This document shows, in pieces, positions 1 through 9,194 of a stretch of 22,936 bases of DNA. Numbering within the stretch: the stretch's first letter is position 1; the number at the start of each line of letters is the position of its first letter. Both the position numbers and the translations under genes were made by a program. Source of the stretch: Chara braunii (lineage: Eukaryota > Streptophyta > Charophyceae > Charales > Characeae). Under the pieces are notes generated by a model. That model searched no databases. It was not told the DNA's origin and saw nothing but the letters and a program-made list of their open reading frames with translations. The stretch spans positions 156,175 to 179,110 of the forward strand of contig BFEA01000032.1 of assembly GCA_003427395.1 (NCBI GenBank), read 5' to 3'.

Positions 1-266
1 GTTGGCTAAAGCCAACGGTTGCGTCGTTTCACCCCGATGGCGCCATCCACCAAGAACTACTAAAAAGAAAAAAGGAAAAACTAATAAAAAAAAAAAAAAA
101 GGAAAGAACTCCTTACCTTGCCGTGGCTGCTGTCTCCATCGCGCCCGCATCTGGGAACGGGACAGGTAAGGTTTTTTTTTTTTTTTTTTTTTTTTCCAAA
201 AAGAAAAACTTCAGACCATTTCTCAGCCTATGCGTGTCATCCTTGTGCAGGGGCCATATCACCCCG
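1..266. other. gene-free left edge with homopolymer tracts
   Basis: No coding region is supportable here. The stretch holds A-runs near 61-103 and a T-run of about 24 near 172-195, with a small perfect stem (GTTGGC / GCCAAC around TAAA) at the first bases. Open frames on both strands run through the homopolymers and have no protein-like composition. Confidence 0.6.
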
Positions 267-600
267 GCGCGGCTGATTTCAGCCGCGCGATCACGAAGAT
301 CGCACGGCCGAAAATCGGCCGCACCCTTTGTCAAATCGCGGCCTGCTCCAAAAGGAGCTAACCCAGTAGTGCAGGTTGTCGGGTTCGATCCCCATGTCTG
401 CGGGGTAATAATATGGCGACGATACCTACTGGGCTAGCTCTTTTTCACATTAGAAAAAGAGCGGCCCTTCTATATGAAGGGCGCCTGGTGCCCAGCAGGC
501 CCCTTCCTAGCGCCTAGCAGGCTACGCCTGCTAAACCAGCTTGATGCCATGGCCGGCGAGCGGGGTCGGCGGCCGACAGCTTTAACAGCTGCCCTACTCA
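267..600. repeat. cluster of consecutive perfect hairpins
   Basis: Nine or so inverted repeats follow one another with little space between them. Arms are 267-276/279-288 (10 bp, 2-nt loop), 287-292/298-303, 305-311/315-321, 345-349/354-358, 355-369/426-440 (14 of 15 pairs), 437-446/453-462 (10 bp, 6-nt loop), 464-470/476-482 (7 bp), 516-522/526-532 (7 bp, 3-nt loop), 565-570/572-577 and 577-581/587-591. Several neighbours share bases, so the folds would compete or stack. The sequence is GC-rich with no convincing protein frame. It could be a structured transcript, a foldback-type repeat or replication-slippage debris. The pairing is directly visible; function is unknown. Confidence 0.75.
383..391 (+). 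other. tRNA B-box-like motif inside a stem-loop
   Basis: GTTCGATCC matches the RNA polymerase III B-box consensus GWTCRANNC. It lies in the loop of the 355-369/426-440 stem, with CCCAGTAGT a short distance upstream that loosely recalls an A-box. Spacing is too short for a tRNA and no acceptor stem was found, so a relic of a tRNA-derived repeat is the most that can be said. Confidence 0.3.
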
Positions 601-754
601 GCCGGCCTCGACGCCTTCGCCCTCGGGTCCTCGGCGCAAAAGCCGTATGGACCCTAAGCGATCCCTTCACGCCGCGGTCCATCTTGCCGCAGCGACCCCT
701 TTTTGGCCCGCTTAGGCCCCGAATCGCGCGGTTGTACAGCCCCGCGACCTCATC

Positions 755-769
755 ATAGGTAGCCTATGC
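755..769. repeat. 6-bp perfect hairpin
   Basis: CATAGG-TAG-CCTATG forms a 6-bp stem with a 3-nt loop. It is another short perfect stem in the same GC-rich left block; no other role is visible. Confidence 0.5.
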
Positions 770-820
770 TTTAACTTTAGTTTTCCCACGACTGCACACT
801 ACTGCGGTCTCGTTGAAACC

Positions 821-900
821 CGCGGACGACAGTGCCAACTCCCGTTCTCGATGTCGTCCTCGCGGACGACAGTGCCAACTCCCGTTCTCGATGTCGTCCT
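821..900. repeat. perfect 2 x 40-bp tandem repeat, each unit a stem-loop
   Basis: Bases 821-860 and 861-900 are identical. Within each unit GGACGACA (824-831 and 864-871) pairs with TGTCGTCC (852-859 and 892-899), giving an 8-bp stem over a 20-nt loop. The perfect identity points to a recent duplication. A short frame crosses it but has no protein-like features. Confidence 0.9.
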
Positions 901-1033
901 TCGTCGACGACGTCAGGTTCAAAAAAGTTTAAGTCTCTCAATCATAACGCTGGTCTGAAAAAACTTTGGCAACGTCAATCTCATCAAGTCTTCCAATTAG
1001 GTGAAAAGGTCAGACAGCGACATTGAAAAACAC

Positions 1034-1063
1034 GGGCAGATACCCTTGTCAGGGTTTCTGCCC
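1034..1063. repeat. nested imperfect hairpin
   Basis: GGGCAGA (1034-1040) pairs with TCTGCCC (1057-1063), and inside it ACCCT (1042-1046) pairs with AGGGT (1051-1055) around a TGTC tetraloop, with one T-T mismatch between the two stems. It lies just upstream of a long poly(A) tract. Confidence 0.75.
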
Positions 1064-1096
1064 CGACAGCGTTCGGCCGTTCAGGCAAAACGCAGA

Positions 1097-1097
<1 letters not shown>

Positions 1098-1137
<40 letters not shown>

Positions 1138-1246
1138 GAAAACAATATATGTTATAAAGAAAAATAAACTAAACAAGATTTGTTTGAGCATTACATCCAA
1201 ATTCCTTGCCCAATTTGAAATAAAAATAAATTACGAAAAAGAAATA
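1098..1246 (+). repeat. poly(A) plus AT-rich repeat module, copy 1
   Basis: A tract of close to 40 A at about 1098-1135 is followed by an AT-rich module (about 1139-1246). The same arrangement recurs at about 18044-18180 inside the MITE, with shared blocks such as AGAAAAATAAACT, ACATC and AAATTC in the same order. The sequence upstream of the poly(A) differs between copies, so only the poly(A)-plus-module part is shared. By eye about three quarters of the aligned bases agree. Confidence 0.6.
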
Positions 1247-1295
1247 CTAATAATAATTAAAAAAAAAAATTAAAAAAAAAAATCAGTGAGTTCGC

Positions 1296-1640
1296 GAGCA
1301 CGTTTTCGACACCATCATCTTTAGCGATTTTTTTTTTTTTGTTGGAATAGCTAAATGCTCTGAAAATTTAGATATGTGTACCTCACATAATGAAAANCAC
1401 ACTAAAAAAGTTTCAAAAAATAATAAATTGTTTAGACCCCGAACTAAAGTAAAAACAAAAAGTAAAAAGTGGAAAAAAATGTGGGCAAGCACGTTTTCAC
1501 ACCGCCATCTTTGGCGATTATTAATTCTTATTTGGCTGAACCAAATGACTTGAAAATTTACAAGCGTGTACCTCACGTCATAGAGAACTCACAAAAAACA
1601 ATTCAGAAAACAAAAAGTATTTTTAGGCTTTGAAATAAGT
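1296..1640. repeat. diverged tandem duplication, period about 191 bp
   Basis: Two copies begin near 1297 and 1488 at the shared block AGCACGTTTTC. Both then carry CATCTTTRGCGAT, GAAAATTTA, GTGTACCTCAC and a run of A-rich sequence in the same order. Copy 1 has a T-run insertion and the single ambiguous base (n, 1397). No coding signal is seen. Confidence 0.7.
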
Positions 1641-1647
1641 TTTGGCA

Positions 1648-1735
1648 GGGGCCGAACGCCATGAGGTTCGGACCCCGTACAGGACCCCGAACGCGCGTAC
1701 GTACGGAGGTCTGCCTACGGACCTCCGTACGTACG
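1648..1735. repeat. two strong inverted repeats, one perfect over 16 bp
   Basis: The first is GGGGCCGAAC (1648-1657) with GTTCGGACCCC (1666-1676), 10 pairs with one bulged A. The second is a perfect 16-bp pair, CGTACGTACGGAGGTC at 1696-1711 and its complement at 1720-1735, with an 8-nt loop. Each arm contains the self-complementary CGTACG, so the block could form a cruciform. It is GC-rich inside AT-rich surroundings. Confidence 0.85.
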
Positions 1736-1898
1736 GGCTGGTAACCCTGCTTTTTATAATAATCAAATCTTATATAGTTTTTTTATTTCCATATATTTTA
1801 TATAATTATAAAATAAATAAGATATAATATTTTTTCATTTATATTTTGATAAATATATAATATCATGTAATCGCCCTGTTCTGAAAACCGTAAAGCTG

Positions 1899-1900
<2 letters not shown>

Positions 1901-1973
<73 letters not shown>
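1901..1973 (+). repeat. about 73-base poly(A) tract at the left edge of Helitron copy 1
   Basis: An uninterrupted A-run ends exactly where the first recognisable Helitron N-terminal codons begin (1974). It may mark a truncation junction, a slippage-expanded AAA-rich coding stretch or an unrelated poly(A) tail. The translated frame just after it is lysine- and arginine-rich, so expansion of AAA codons is possible. Confidence 0.7.
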
Positions 1974-1977
<4 letters not shown>

Positions 1978-2825
1978 AACGAGATATACGATTAGCAAAA
2001 CGACGGACAGCAGCTCGTTTATGTAAACTTAATGAAAGCGAAAAAACTCGTAAAAAACGTTTAGCATACGATGCTGCTTGACCTAGACAAGCAAGATTAA
2101 AAAAAATATATATTAACAATTCGATATCACAAAATACTGTTTTATTTGAATCATTTTTTGAAAAAAAATATATTCATAATTACTAAAAATAAAATTAAAA
2201 AAAAAAACAAATATAGTATCACAAAAAGAAAATATTGACATTTCTATATCACCAAATACTAAATTGTTAGATTTATTTTATGTCAAAAATAATATGGATA
2301 ACAACAACAAAAACAAACCAAATAAAAGACAAAAAATAGAAGAAACAACGGAACAACGAGAAATACGATTAGCAAAACGACGTACAACAGCTCGTTTACG
2401 TAAACTTAATGAAAGCGAAGAAATTCGTAAAAAACGCTTAGCTTACGATGCTGCTTGACATAGAGAAGCAAGATTTAAAAAACAAAATATTAACAATTCA
2501 ATATCACAAAATACTACTTTGTTTAAATCATTTTCTTAAACAAATGATATTCATGATAGCAAAAAATAAAATGTTAAAATATATATATATATTATTAGAA
2601 GAAGAAAATATTGAGAATTCAATATCATAAAATACTAATTTGTCTCAATCATTTTATTTTGAAAATGATATGCATAATAACAATGAAAAAAAAAAAAAAA
2701 AAAAAAGTATATCATCATATAAGTTACAAAATAAACATGTAAAAATTAAACAATTAGTTCATCAAAAATGTTGTTTACACGCTCACGTAATAAAAACAAG
2801 CATAAGCCGAAATAGAAAATCATAA
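1974..2825 (+). pseudogene. Helitron copy 1 N-terminal basic region, internally duplicated
   Basis: Two related segments begin at 1974 and 2351, offset 377 bp. Both read EQR-x-IRLAKRR, then ARL and KLNESE, then RKKRLAYDAA and an in-frame TGA (2456-2458 in the second). Such Arg/Lys-rich segments are usual at Helitron N-termini and may bind DNA. A second motif, N-I-x-x-SIS-x-NT-x-L followed by an N/D-rich tail, recurs four times (about 2110, 2231, 2486 and 2607). The offset is not a multiple of three and stops occur in every unit, so the present copy cannot be one protein. The region may once have held several tandem in-frame units. Confidence 0.6.
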
Positions 2826-3032
2826 AATACAATGTTATCATCATATTTCAAATTTATCTAATACAAGTAAAATTTTAAATAAACCAATTAAACATAAAAA
2901 ATATTGCACGAAAACAATCAAATATATCATTATCAAATAATATTACTAATATATCTATAACAAATAAAAAATATAAATAAACCAATCAAACACATAGGTT
3001 TAAAAACACTTGCACGTTCAAGCAACAATTAA

Positions 3033-3947
3033 AAAAAAAAAATTATTTTTCCAACATTTATTTTACCAATTTCTGAATTAAAAAAAGACAAACTTGCAAA
3101 ACGTGTATTACAGCAATTAAACCCTGCAGAAGTGGTGGAAGTGACATTTTGTGTTTGTGACGAATCAGTATTACAAATTGACATTCATAAATACTCACCA
3201 TATGATTCAAATATTCTAAATTGTATGCAAAAATATTTATATACGCTTGAACCTTCTTTACATCCTGATCTTATTAAGCATTATGATTGTAGTGATCTAT
3301 GTCCTTTATTAAAAAATATTATGCTATCTAAAAATTATATTAATATTGAAACAAATCAAAATATAACAATGAATATATGCAAAGAATGTAATAATGCATT
3401 CTTTAACCCGCGTCGACAAATTCATCTACCAAAGTTTGCAATTGCAAATCATTTTTTCATTGGTAGATTACCACCATCTTTACAACAAACTACTTGGTCT
3501 GAATTATTAATGACGAGCTTTACAAATATCTTTGCACAAACAAGAATCATGCGTGGAGGAATGCACCGTTCAATACGTTCTCATCTACTTGTATTCGAAG
3601 CAATCCCAGCCCTTGCTGCAACTTTGCTACCTAAATCAATAACAAAAGATACATTTTATCGAATAATCTTAGCAGGTCCTTTCACTGATATGCAACTTAC
3701 ACGAATAAAAAAACTTCATCATATACGACATTTGATAGTTGAAAACTTACTCATGTTTTATATTCAAAATAATCCTTTCTACTCTAACGTAAAATTTGAT
3801 AAAACGCATTTAGATAGTATTTCTACTAATGATCCTATGTATATTCCAGATAATATAATTGAAGATCTTTCATTTGATTATACTTATGCTAATGAATTTC
3901 ATAATGAACAAGACGGTTTAAATACACCAAAAAAAAAATTGCGATAA
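3033..3947 (+). pseudogene. Helitron DUF6570-like module
   Basis: This is one of the longest clean frames in the window. It opens after a TAA at 3030 and closes at a TAA after an A9 run (about 3930-3938). Counting from the ATG at 3132, the pattern C83-x2-C86, then LPKFAIAN (99-106), IGRLPP (110-115) and TWSELL (121-126) matches the module found upstream of the Rep domain in many Helitron proteins. Later LLMFYIQNNPFY resembles its C-terminal part. The ATG is not a natural start because homologous coding sequence continues upstream. Copy 2 begins inside the homologue of this module. Its role is not established. Confidence 0.7.
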
Positions 3948-3972
3948 AAACACATAAATCGAAAAATCAATC

Positions 3973-4460
3973 ATTTTTTCACATGAAATCGCATCAATAG
4001 ATAATGAAATTGAAAATTCAATAGTTGATGAATTATCAAAAACAAATAATCATGAACCTATTTGCAATCCCTACATCATCAAAATTCGCAAATATGTGTG
4101 ACTCACACTTAGAAACAAAAATATTTCCGCATTCATTCTCATACGGTCGAGGACATTCAGGAGAATAAAATAGACGAAATTAAGTTTCACAACATCTATG
4201 TACACAACATTATTGTTTATTAAGTAATCGACAATTTGCACAAGATCCATATTATACATTAGTAAACTTCGATCGTTTTTTTCTCAACCGTGGATATGAA
4301 CTTTCGAATACTTAAAAAAACAACCACAACTACATCGACCAATTGCTGAAATTACAACTAACATGTTAAAAATTGGTCTAGAAAATGCTCGACGACGTCG
4401 TTGCGGTCATTCTGTATCTAATGACAATCCAGCTGTAAAACAATTGCTTCAACATGTTGA
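3973..4460 (+). pseudogene. Helitron Rep domain, N-terminal part (copy 1)
   Basis: Three frames must be joined to read this part. Frame starting near 3973 gives an acidic spacer ending NNHEPICNP. The next, from 4094, gives HLETKIFPHSFSYGRG, matching the FPxLFPxG block that opens Helitron Rep domains, then NRQFAQDPYY. After an A7 run near 4314 a third frame gives ENARRRRCGHSVSNDNPAV. TAA codons interrupt the FP block after HSGE and before VSQH. Between NPAV and the next block (SYFGMVE, 4461) the usual spacer is much shorter than in copy 2, so a deletion there is likely. Both apparent frame changes after 3900 lie at or near A-runs, so assembly error cannot be excluded. Confidence 0.6.
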
Positions 4461-5480
4461 ATGAGCTATTTCGGAATGGTAGAAACACAAAGACGAGGAA
4501 CACTACATCTACATGTACTTATTTGGCTCGAAAACACCCCATTAACAACTCTTCAATTTGACAAATTACAAACTTCTGATAGTCAATTTAGCGAATTAGT
4601 AACACAATATGTTGATAGCATTGTAGCAACGCGTGAAGCTCAAAATATTTTCTTACTCTCTTGTTCGGAATGTCATGCACAACCACCTTGTTATGTACCA
4701 TATCCAATTTCTTCATCAGCGCGTTGTTCACCATTCTAAAAAAAACGCTCCAAACCCGAGCACAAACCTACAAGCTTAAAATGTACACATTCCAATACAC
4801 TTTTCAGTACACAAAAAACACTTCGTCAACAAATTTTAGAATCTGAACCATTACTTGGATATGACGAATTATCTAATCTTAATATTCCAAGAGTCAAATG
4901 TATTCGTATGACTGATGATATATTCCACACACATCCGACACGTCAAACTCTGCCAGCAATGCCCCCACAATGTGCTTCTTTCTTTTCATCGTTATCTGCA
5001 CTTCTTTATTTAGTTCAAACACGTGATTGGACAAATACCAAATCATGTTTTAAAAGAACACGCCTAAATAAAAAATGAAGAAGTATGTTAATACCTTTTT
5101 CCACACGAACATTACAAAACAACTACATCACACGAACATTACAAAACAACTACATTACACAAAACTGGGATTGAATTTGCGAGTGCACCTGAAGATGAAT
5201 ACATTGATGCTTACAATAATGTAATCTTATCAGCCTATAAATGTAATTATGATATTCAACCTCTTTTTGGTGGTGCTGAAGTAGCAGAACGAATATTCTA
5301 CTGTTGTAACTATGCAACGAAATATCAATATAAAGTTGATTGCAAAATTGTTTTTTGCTTAGCTGCATTTGACGCACAACAACTCAAAGAAAAAATAATC
5401 GAACAGAAACACCACTATCATCTGAAACAAAAACTCGTCGCCGATTATCATCACAACTTTTTAGTATGAGTAATAAACAA
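4461..5480 (+). pseudogene. Helitron Rep catalytic core, HLH motif and tyrosine pair (copy 1)
   Basis: The nuclease core is well preserved. FGMVETQRRGTLHLH places the metal-binding His-Leu-His at 4506-4514. After a frame change near 5158, SAYKCNYDIQ leads to FYCCNYATK, whose tyrosines (5299-5301 and 5311-5313, Y-x3-Y) fit the nicking and strand-transfer residues of Helitron Rep. Then come TRRRLSSQLFS and NKQEL. In-frame stops are TAA 4737-4739 and TGA 5076-5078; the latter sits at a position that is Cys in copy 2 (KSCRY). A 27-bp perfect tandem duplication (5102-5155) adds nine codons. The catalytic residues themselves remain. Confidence 0.75.
5102..5155 (+). repeat. perfect 27-bp tandem duplication inside the Rep frame
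   Basis: Bases 5102-5128 repeat exactly at 5129-5155. The length is a multiple of three, so the frame is kept. The frame switches shortly after (near 5158). This looks like a recent slippage event in the decaying element. Confidence 0.9.
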
Positions 5481-5936
5481 GAATTGCGGATCCGCTTTGT
5501 GCATTATGTTTATTAAGACAATCTTGTGCTTATCAAAGTCATAGATACAAAACAATCCCTTTATATAATATATTAAAACAATTACTAAATGACAAAGAAA
5601 CTATCAAACTATCTGTTTTTTACAAAAAATCAATCAAACATATATTGTTTCTCATCCACTCGACGACTATATCTATCGTTCAAACACACTCACAAATATA
5701 TCTTCATACGAATTCGTTATGCAATTTTATTGATCCAATAAATCTTCAACGTCTGAAACTGAATAAAACTTTTTACCTTAACATCCATTGTACGGACACA
5801 AATGTTTAAATAAATACAAATATCCATGTACACCTGTAATTCCTTATTCTATGCGTATTCCTTATTTAGAAACTTGCACAAATGAAGAAAATAAAAAACG
5901 ACATGCTCAAATATCTCTTCTATTATTCAAACCATT
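5481..5936 (+). pseudogene. Helitron Rep-helicase linker (copy 1)
   Basis: Pieces in different frames match copy 2. LCALCLLRQSCAYQSHRYK (from about 5495) parallels LCALYILPHSCAYKSHSFK, and HPLYGHKCLNKYKYP (about 5785-5830) parallels HPQYEKHCIGQYKYP. HAQISLLLFKPF (to about 5937) matches the LLxLFKPW-type block ahead of the Helitron helicase. A missing base in GAATTGCGGATCC and another after TTC near 5937 account for two frame changes. The region is conserved between Helitron copies but has no known catalytic residues. Confidence 0.6.
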
Positions 5937-8116
5937 CGCAAATTATCAGATTTAATCTATTATAATCAAAATTGGCACAATGAATTCACTTCTTTTTATA
6001 AAAATATGCCTACATTTGTTCGCAACATATATTTACAGATACAACATTACCACATTGCTCGTGAACGTGCAAATGAAATAAAAAAAGAAAGACCAACTCA
6101 AAATGCATCATAAGAAAGTGGCAACGACGAATGTGATTCCTCTTCACAACAATCAACAGATAATAACTCTTTTTTTTTCGCTAAATTATATGATAATATT
6201 TCATATAATACATCAGATGAAGAAAATGAAAATATTAAATCTTATATTCTAGTGATTCATTCTGAATCAATACAAAAACAAAATGATTCATATAAAATTT
6301 CATAATTAATGACACCATCTATCAATCAAACATGAAAAACATATAATATATTATATAATTCAACCTCATCTCCAATATTAACTTATACAGAACAAAAAAT
6401 ACCAGATATTAATATGACGTTATCGTGTACAAAAACAAAATCATCTAATATATGTGAAATACCAAACTCAATCTCAGACTGGAATGTTGTACCTTTACGA
6501 ACTCGTGTGCAACTAATTACAGATGCACTTCAAACACATAATTGTATACAAATACCAAATTTTAAACCATCAACCTCTTCAATACCTCCTTTTCCTACAA
6601 AATATGAAATTTCTCAACATTTCTCACTAAATGAAAAACAACACTTTGTTTTCGTTTTACTTGCTCAAGCATTATTAAATACTTGGTTATCACAAAAATC
6701 AGATGAAAATACAGAATTATCAATCCTACTAAAAAAACTAACAGAAACTATAAAAGATCAACAACTTCTCATGTTCCTTACAGGTGAAGGTGACACTCGC
6801 AAATCTCACATAATTTCTCCTGTTCAAATATTCGCGGATAAATGGCAACACCAAAAAAACATCGCAAAAACTGCAATGACAGAAAAAACAGCAGTAGAAA
6901 TCTCAGGTGCAACATTTCATAGTTGGATAGGAATGCATTATCTTAAAGAAGACCGTTACTTCGATCGTCGAAAAACACAATTAAAAGGCATATTTTGATT
7001 CACAACTGAATTAACTATACTTATTATTGACGAATTTAGCATAATGAGCAAAAACGATTTTGTTCGTTTAAATATTGCATTACGTGATGCCCGAAAACTT
7101 GATATTCCCTTCGGAGAAATTCATATACTTACATCTGATGATATCTTTCAAATGCCACTTATAAAAGGTATACGAATTTTCCATGAACCGTGTCTAAACC
7201 TTGCACATACATCTTCTGATCATGAAGCATTCAAATTATGGAGACTGTTTTCTACCATCATAATATTAACCGATTCAATACGATTTAAAACAGATCATGA
7301 ATGGGGTATACATTGCAAAAATGCTAGATTTGGAATTTGGACTGACGAATTTATTAACATAATCAATAATAGATTAATTAACAAAACAGAACACGATTCG
7401 CTGATAAAATCAATAAACCTTCAACAATATTGTCATTCTGTATTTTTTGCGTCTGACAATGATAATCGCATCAACCTTACACATACTTATAAACGCACAT
7501 TATGTAAACAAATACAAAATTAACATTATCCTATTCGTATTATTGCTGATTTAAAAAATGCGTTACAAAAACGAAATAATCATGACATTGCACATATAAT
7601 GTCATTGCCAGATAACAAATTAGGTATATTCGCACTTTTTCTCGACCTCCTACCATATATGCCAATCATTTTCACACAAAATGTCAATCCTCTTCGAGGA
7701 ATTGCAAATGGAACATTCGAAATTCTTCATACATTACAATTTCCATCTGATACTACATTTTCTATATTTCATGATAAAAATGCTAATATACATGTGCTAA
7801 TTCCAAGTTCTCCACCTGACTTAGCTTGTGTCTATGTTCCAAATCGATCTTCATTTGAGCAGCTTCCATTTTCGATTTCTAATAATTTACCAAAAAACAT
7901 TTATCTTGTTTTCAGACAACGATCTCATAAATCCATTACAATTGAACTTCCTACTACATAGAATATGCCTCAAAGAACTTGTACTCTTCGTCCTTTATAA
8001 TTTTCTTTTATTTCTGCAATATCTTCTACAATTTATAAAATCCAAGGTGAAACATCATCTTGTTTAATCATCGCTGAATTGAAAGCATGCTCTGAAGAAA
8101 AAAAAACTCAAACGTA
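5937..8116 (+). pseudogene. Pif1-family helicase of Helitron copy 1
   Basis: A single frame (codons starting at multiples of three) stays readable for about 726 codons with no frameshift, but carries seven stops: TAA 6111, 6303, 7521 and 7998, TGA 6333 and 6996, TAG 7959. A charged linker precedes the helicase. The P-loop is LTGEGDTRKS (about 6780) instead of GEGGTGKS, with two glycines lost. HSWIGMH follows, then the Walker B LIIDEFS (about 7022) and, near the end, TIYKIQGET, the Pif1/RecD motif normally TxxKxQGxT. This enzyme would unwind the transposon strand 5' to 3'. The P-loop damage alone should abolish ATP hydrolysis. Frame changes at an A9 run near 8100. Confidence 0.8.
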
Positions 8117-9159
8117 ACGTTCCACAACAAGGTTACATTATGGTTTCTTGCGTTATAAATAAATCTGCTTTATTTACCATAAAACCACTCAATAAAGATA
8201 CATGTTCATATTTCAAACCTCCTAATGTTATTCTAAAAAAACACGCATGACTTGAAATTTTAGCAAAAAAACTTCTTTCTCAAAATAATTTTAAATTAAA
8301 TCATTCATCAACCCTTTCCAAAAATAAACCTTCTAATATTTTTTCTTATACACATCATAAATCAAAAAATATATATATTTTATCGAACCATCCTCAGCCT
8401 GAAAAACATATCTCTTTATGAATACCATTACAACAATCTTCTCATTTAAATATCAATTCGCTTTCATCGATACATTGTCATCTCTCAATCATACTTTGGG
8501 ATCCACCTTCAAATAATACACAACTGTCTTCACAATGCAAATATCATACAATACATCACACATCCTGGTTTTCAGATACACCTATTGATGATTACATGCA
8601 CTTATTAATGGAAACATTTTCTTCTGTATTTTCAACTAATAGTTTTTCATATTCTGCAGGTATTGAACATCGTAATTATACTTTTACAAATCGTCACATT
8701 GACTCACGTTATCCATTACGCGCATTAGAAACATACTATCATTTTTTCATGCCTCTCCATTTACGCGGTAATCATTGCGCACTCGGTTATATCGACATTA
8801 AAAATCGTATAATTTTTTTCTACGATAGCCTAAACTCTTTCGACAATTCTTTCTTTCAAAATATACAATATTAGTTTCAACATCGTTCAGATATCCTCTC
8901 TACTACGGTAAATATACCTCACATTAATATCCGTGGTCCAAGACAAACCAATTCCAATGACTGTGGAGTTTTCATACTAACAATGGCACGACATTTGCCT
9001 TTAACACCGTCTTTCTCTCATATAACAGATTTTAGTCAATTGGACATGTCCTGTTATCGATCATTCATGCATGATAAACTTACTACAAAAATACTTAAAT
9101 CGATAATTTCACAACCACATACTGTATTTCTAATTCCTCCTCCATACAACTGTCAATAA
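8098..9159 (+). pseudogene. C-terminal Ulp1/C48-like cysteine protease of Helitron copy 1
   Basis: From an A9 run the frame continues the end of the helicase (VPQQGYIMVSC, parallel to the YVALSR-type block) into a linker and then a Ulp1-type protease fold. His 8773-8775 lies in NHCALGYID, Asp 8824-8826 in FFYDSL, Gln 8944-8946 in RQTNSNDCGVF and Cys 8962-8964 in the same block, so the whole catalytic set of the SUMO-protease family is present. Interruptions are TGA 8248 and 8419 and TAG 8872; the frame ends at TAA 9157-9159. The lack of any start signal between helicase and protease suggests one RepHel-Ulp1 polypeptide. Cysteine proteases are known accessory domains in some Helitron groups. 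Substrate unknown. Confidence 0.75.
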
Positions 9160-9194
9160 ATATCTTACATAACCTCATCTCTACATTAAAAAAA

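Larger units (their letters stand above)
1974..9159 (+). mobile_element. Helitron copy 1 (decayed autonomous rolling-circle transposon)
   Basis: This AT-rich block encodes, in order, the parts of a Helitron RepHel protein: a basic N-terminal region, a DUF6570-like module, a Rep domain with the HLH metal motif and paired tyrosines, a Pif1-family helicase, and a Ulp1-type protease at the C-terminus. Helitrons move by rolling-circle replication, with Rep nicking DNA through a tyrosine and the helicase unwinding it. Stops and frameshifts break the reading frame and P-loop glycines are lost, so it is not autonomous as it stands. True 5' TC and 3' hairpin-CTRR ends were not located; the span given covers only recognised coding sequence. 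Confidence 0.88.

Noticed and set aside
123-437. 104-codon frame at the left edge
   Set aside because: It runs through a T-tract and the hairpin cluster; no domain or codon signal supports it.
355-440. A functional tRNA gene
   Set aside because: There is a good B-box but no proper A-box spacing, acceptor stem or anticodon arm; the flanking stem is 15 bp with a 56-nt loop, unlike a tRNA.
1835-2119. 94-codon minus-strand frame
   Set aside because: A third of it is poly-Phe from the poly(A) tract and the rest is antisense to Helitron N-terminal coding sequence.
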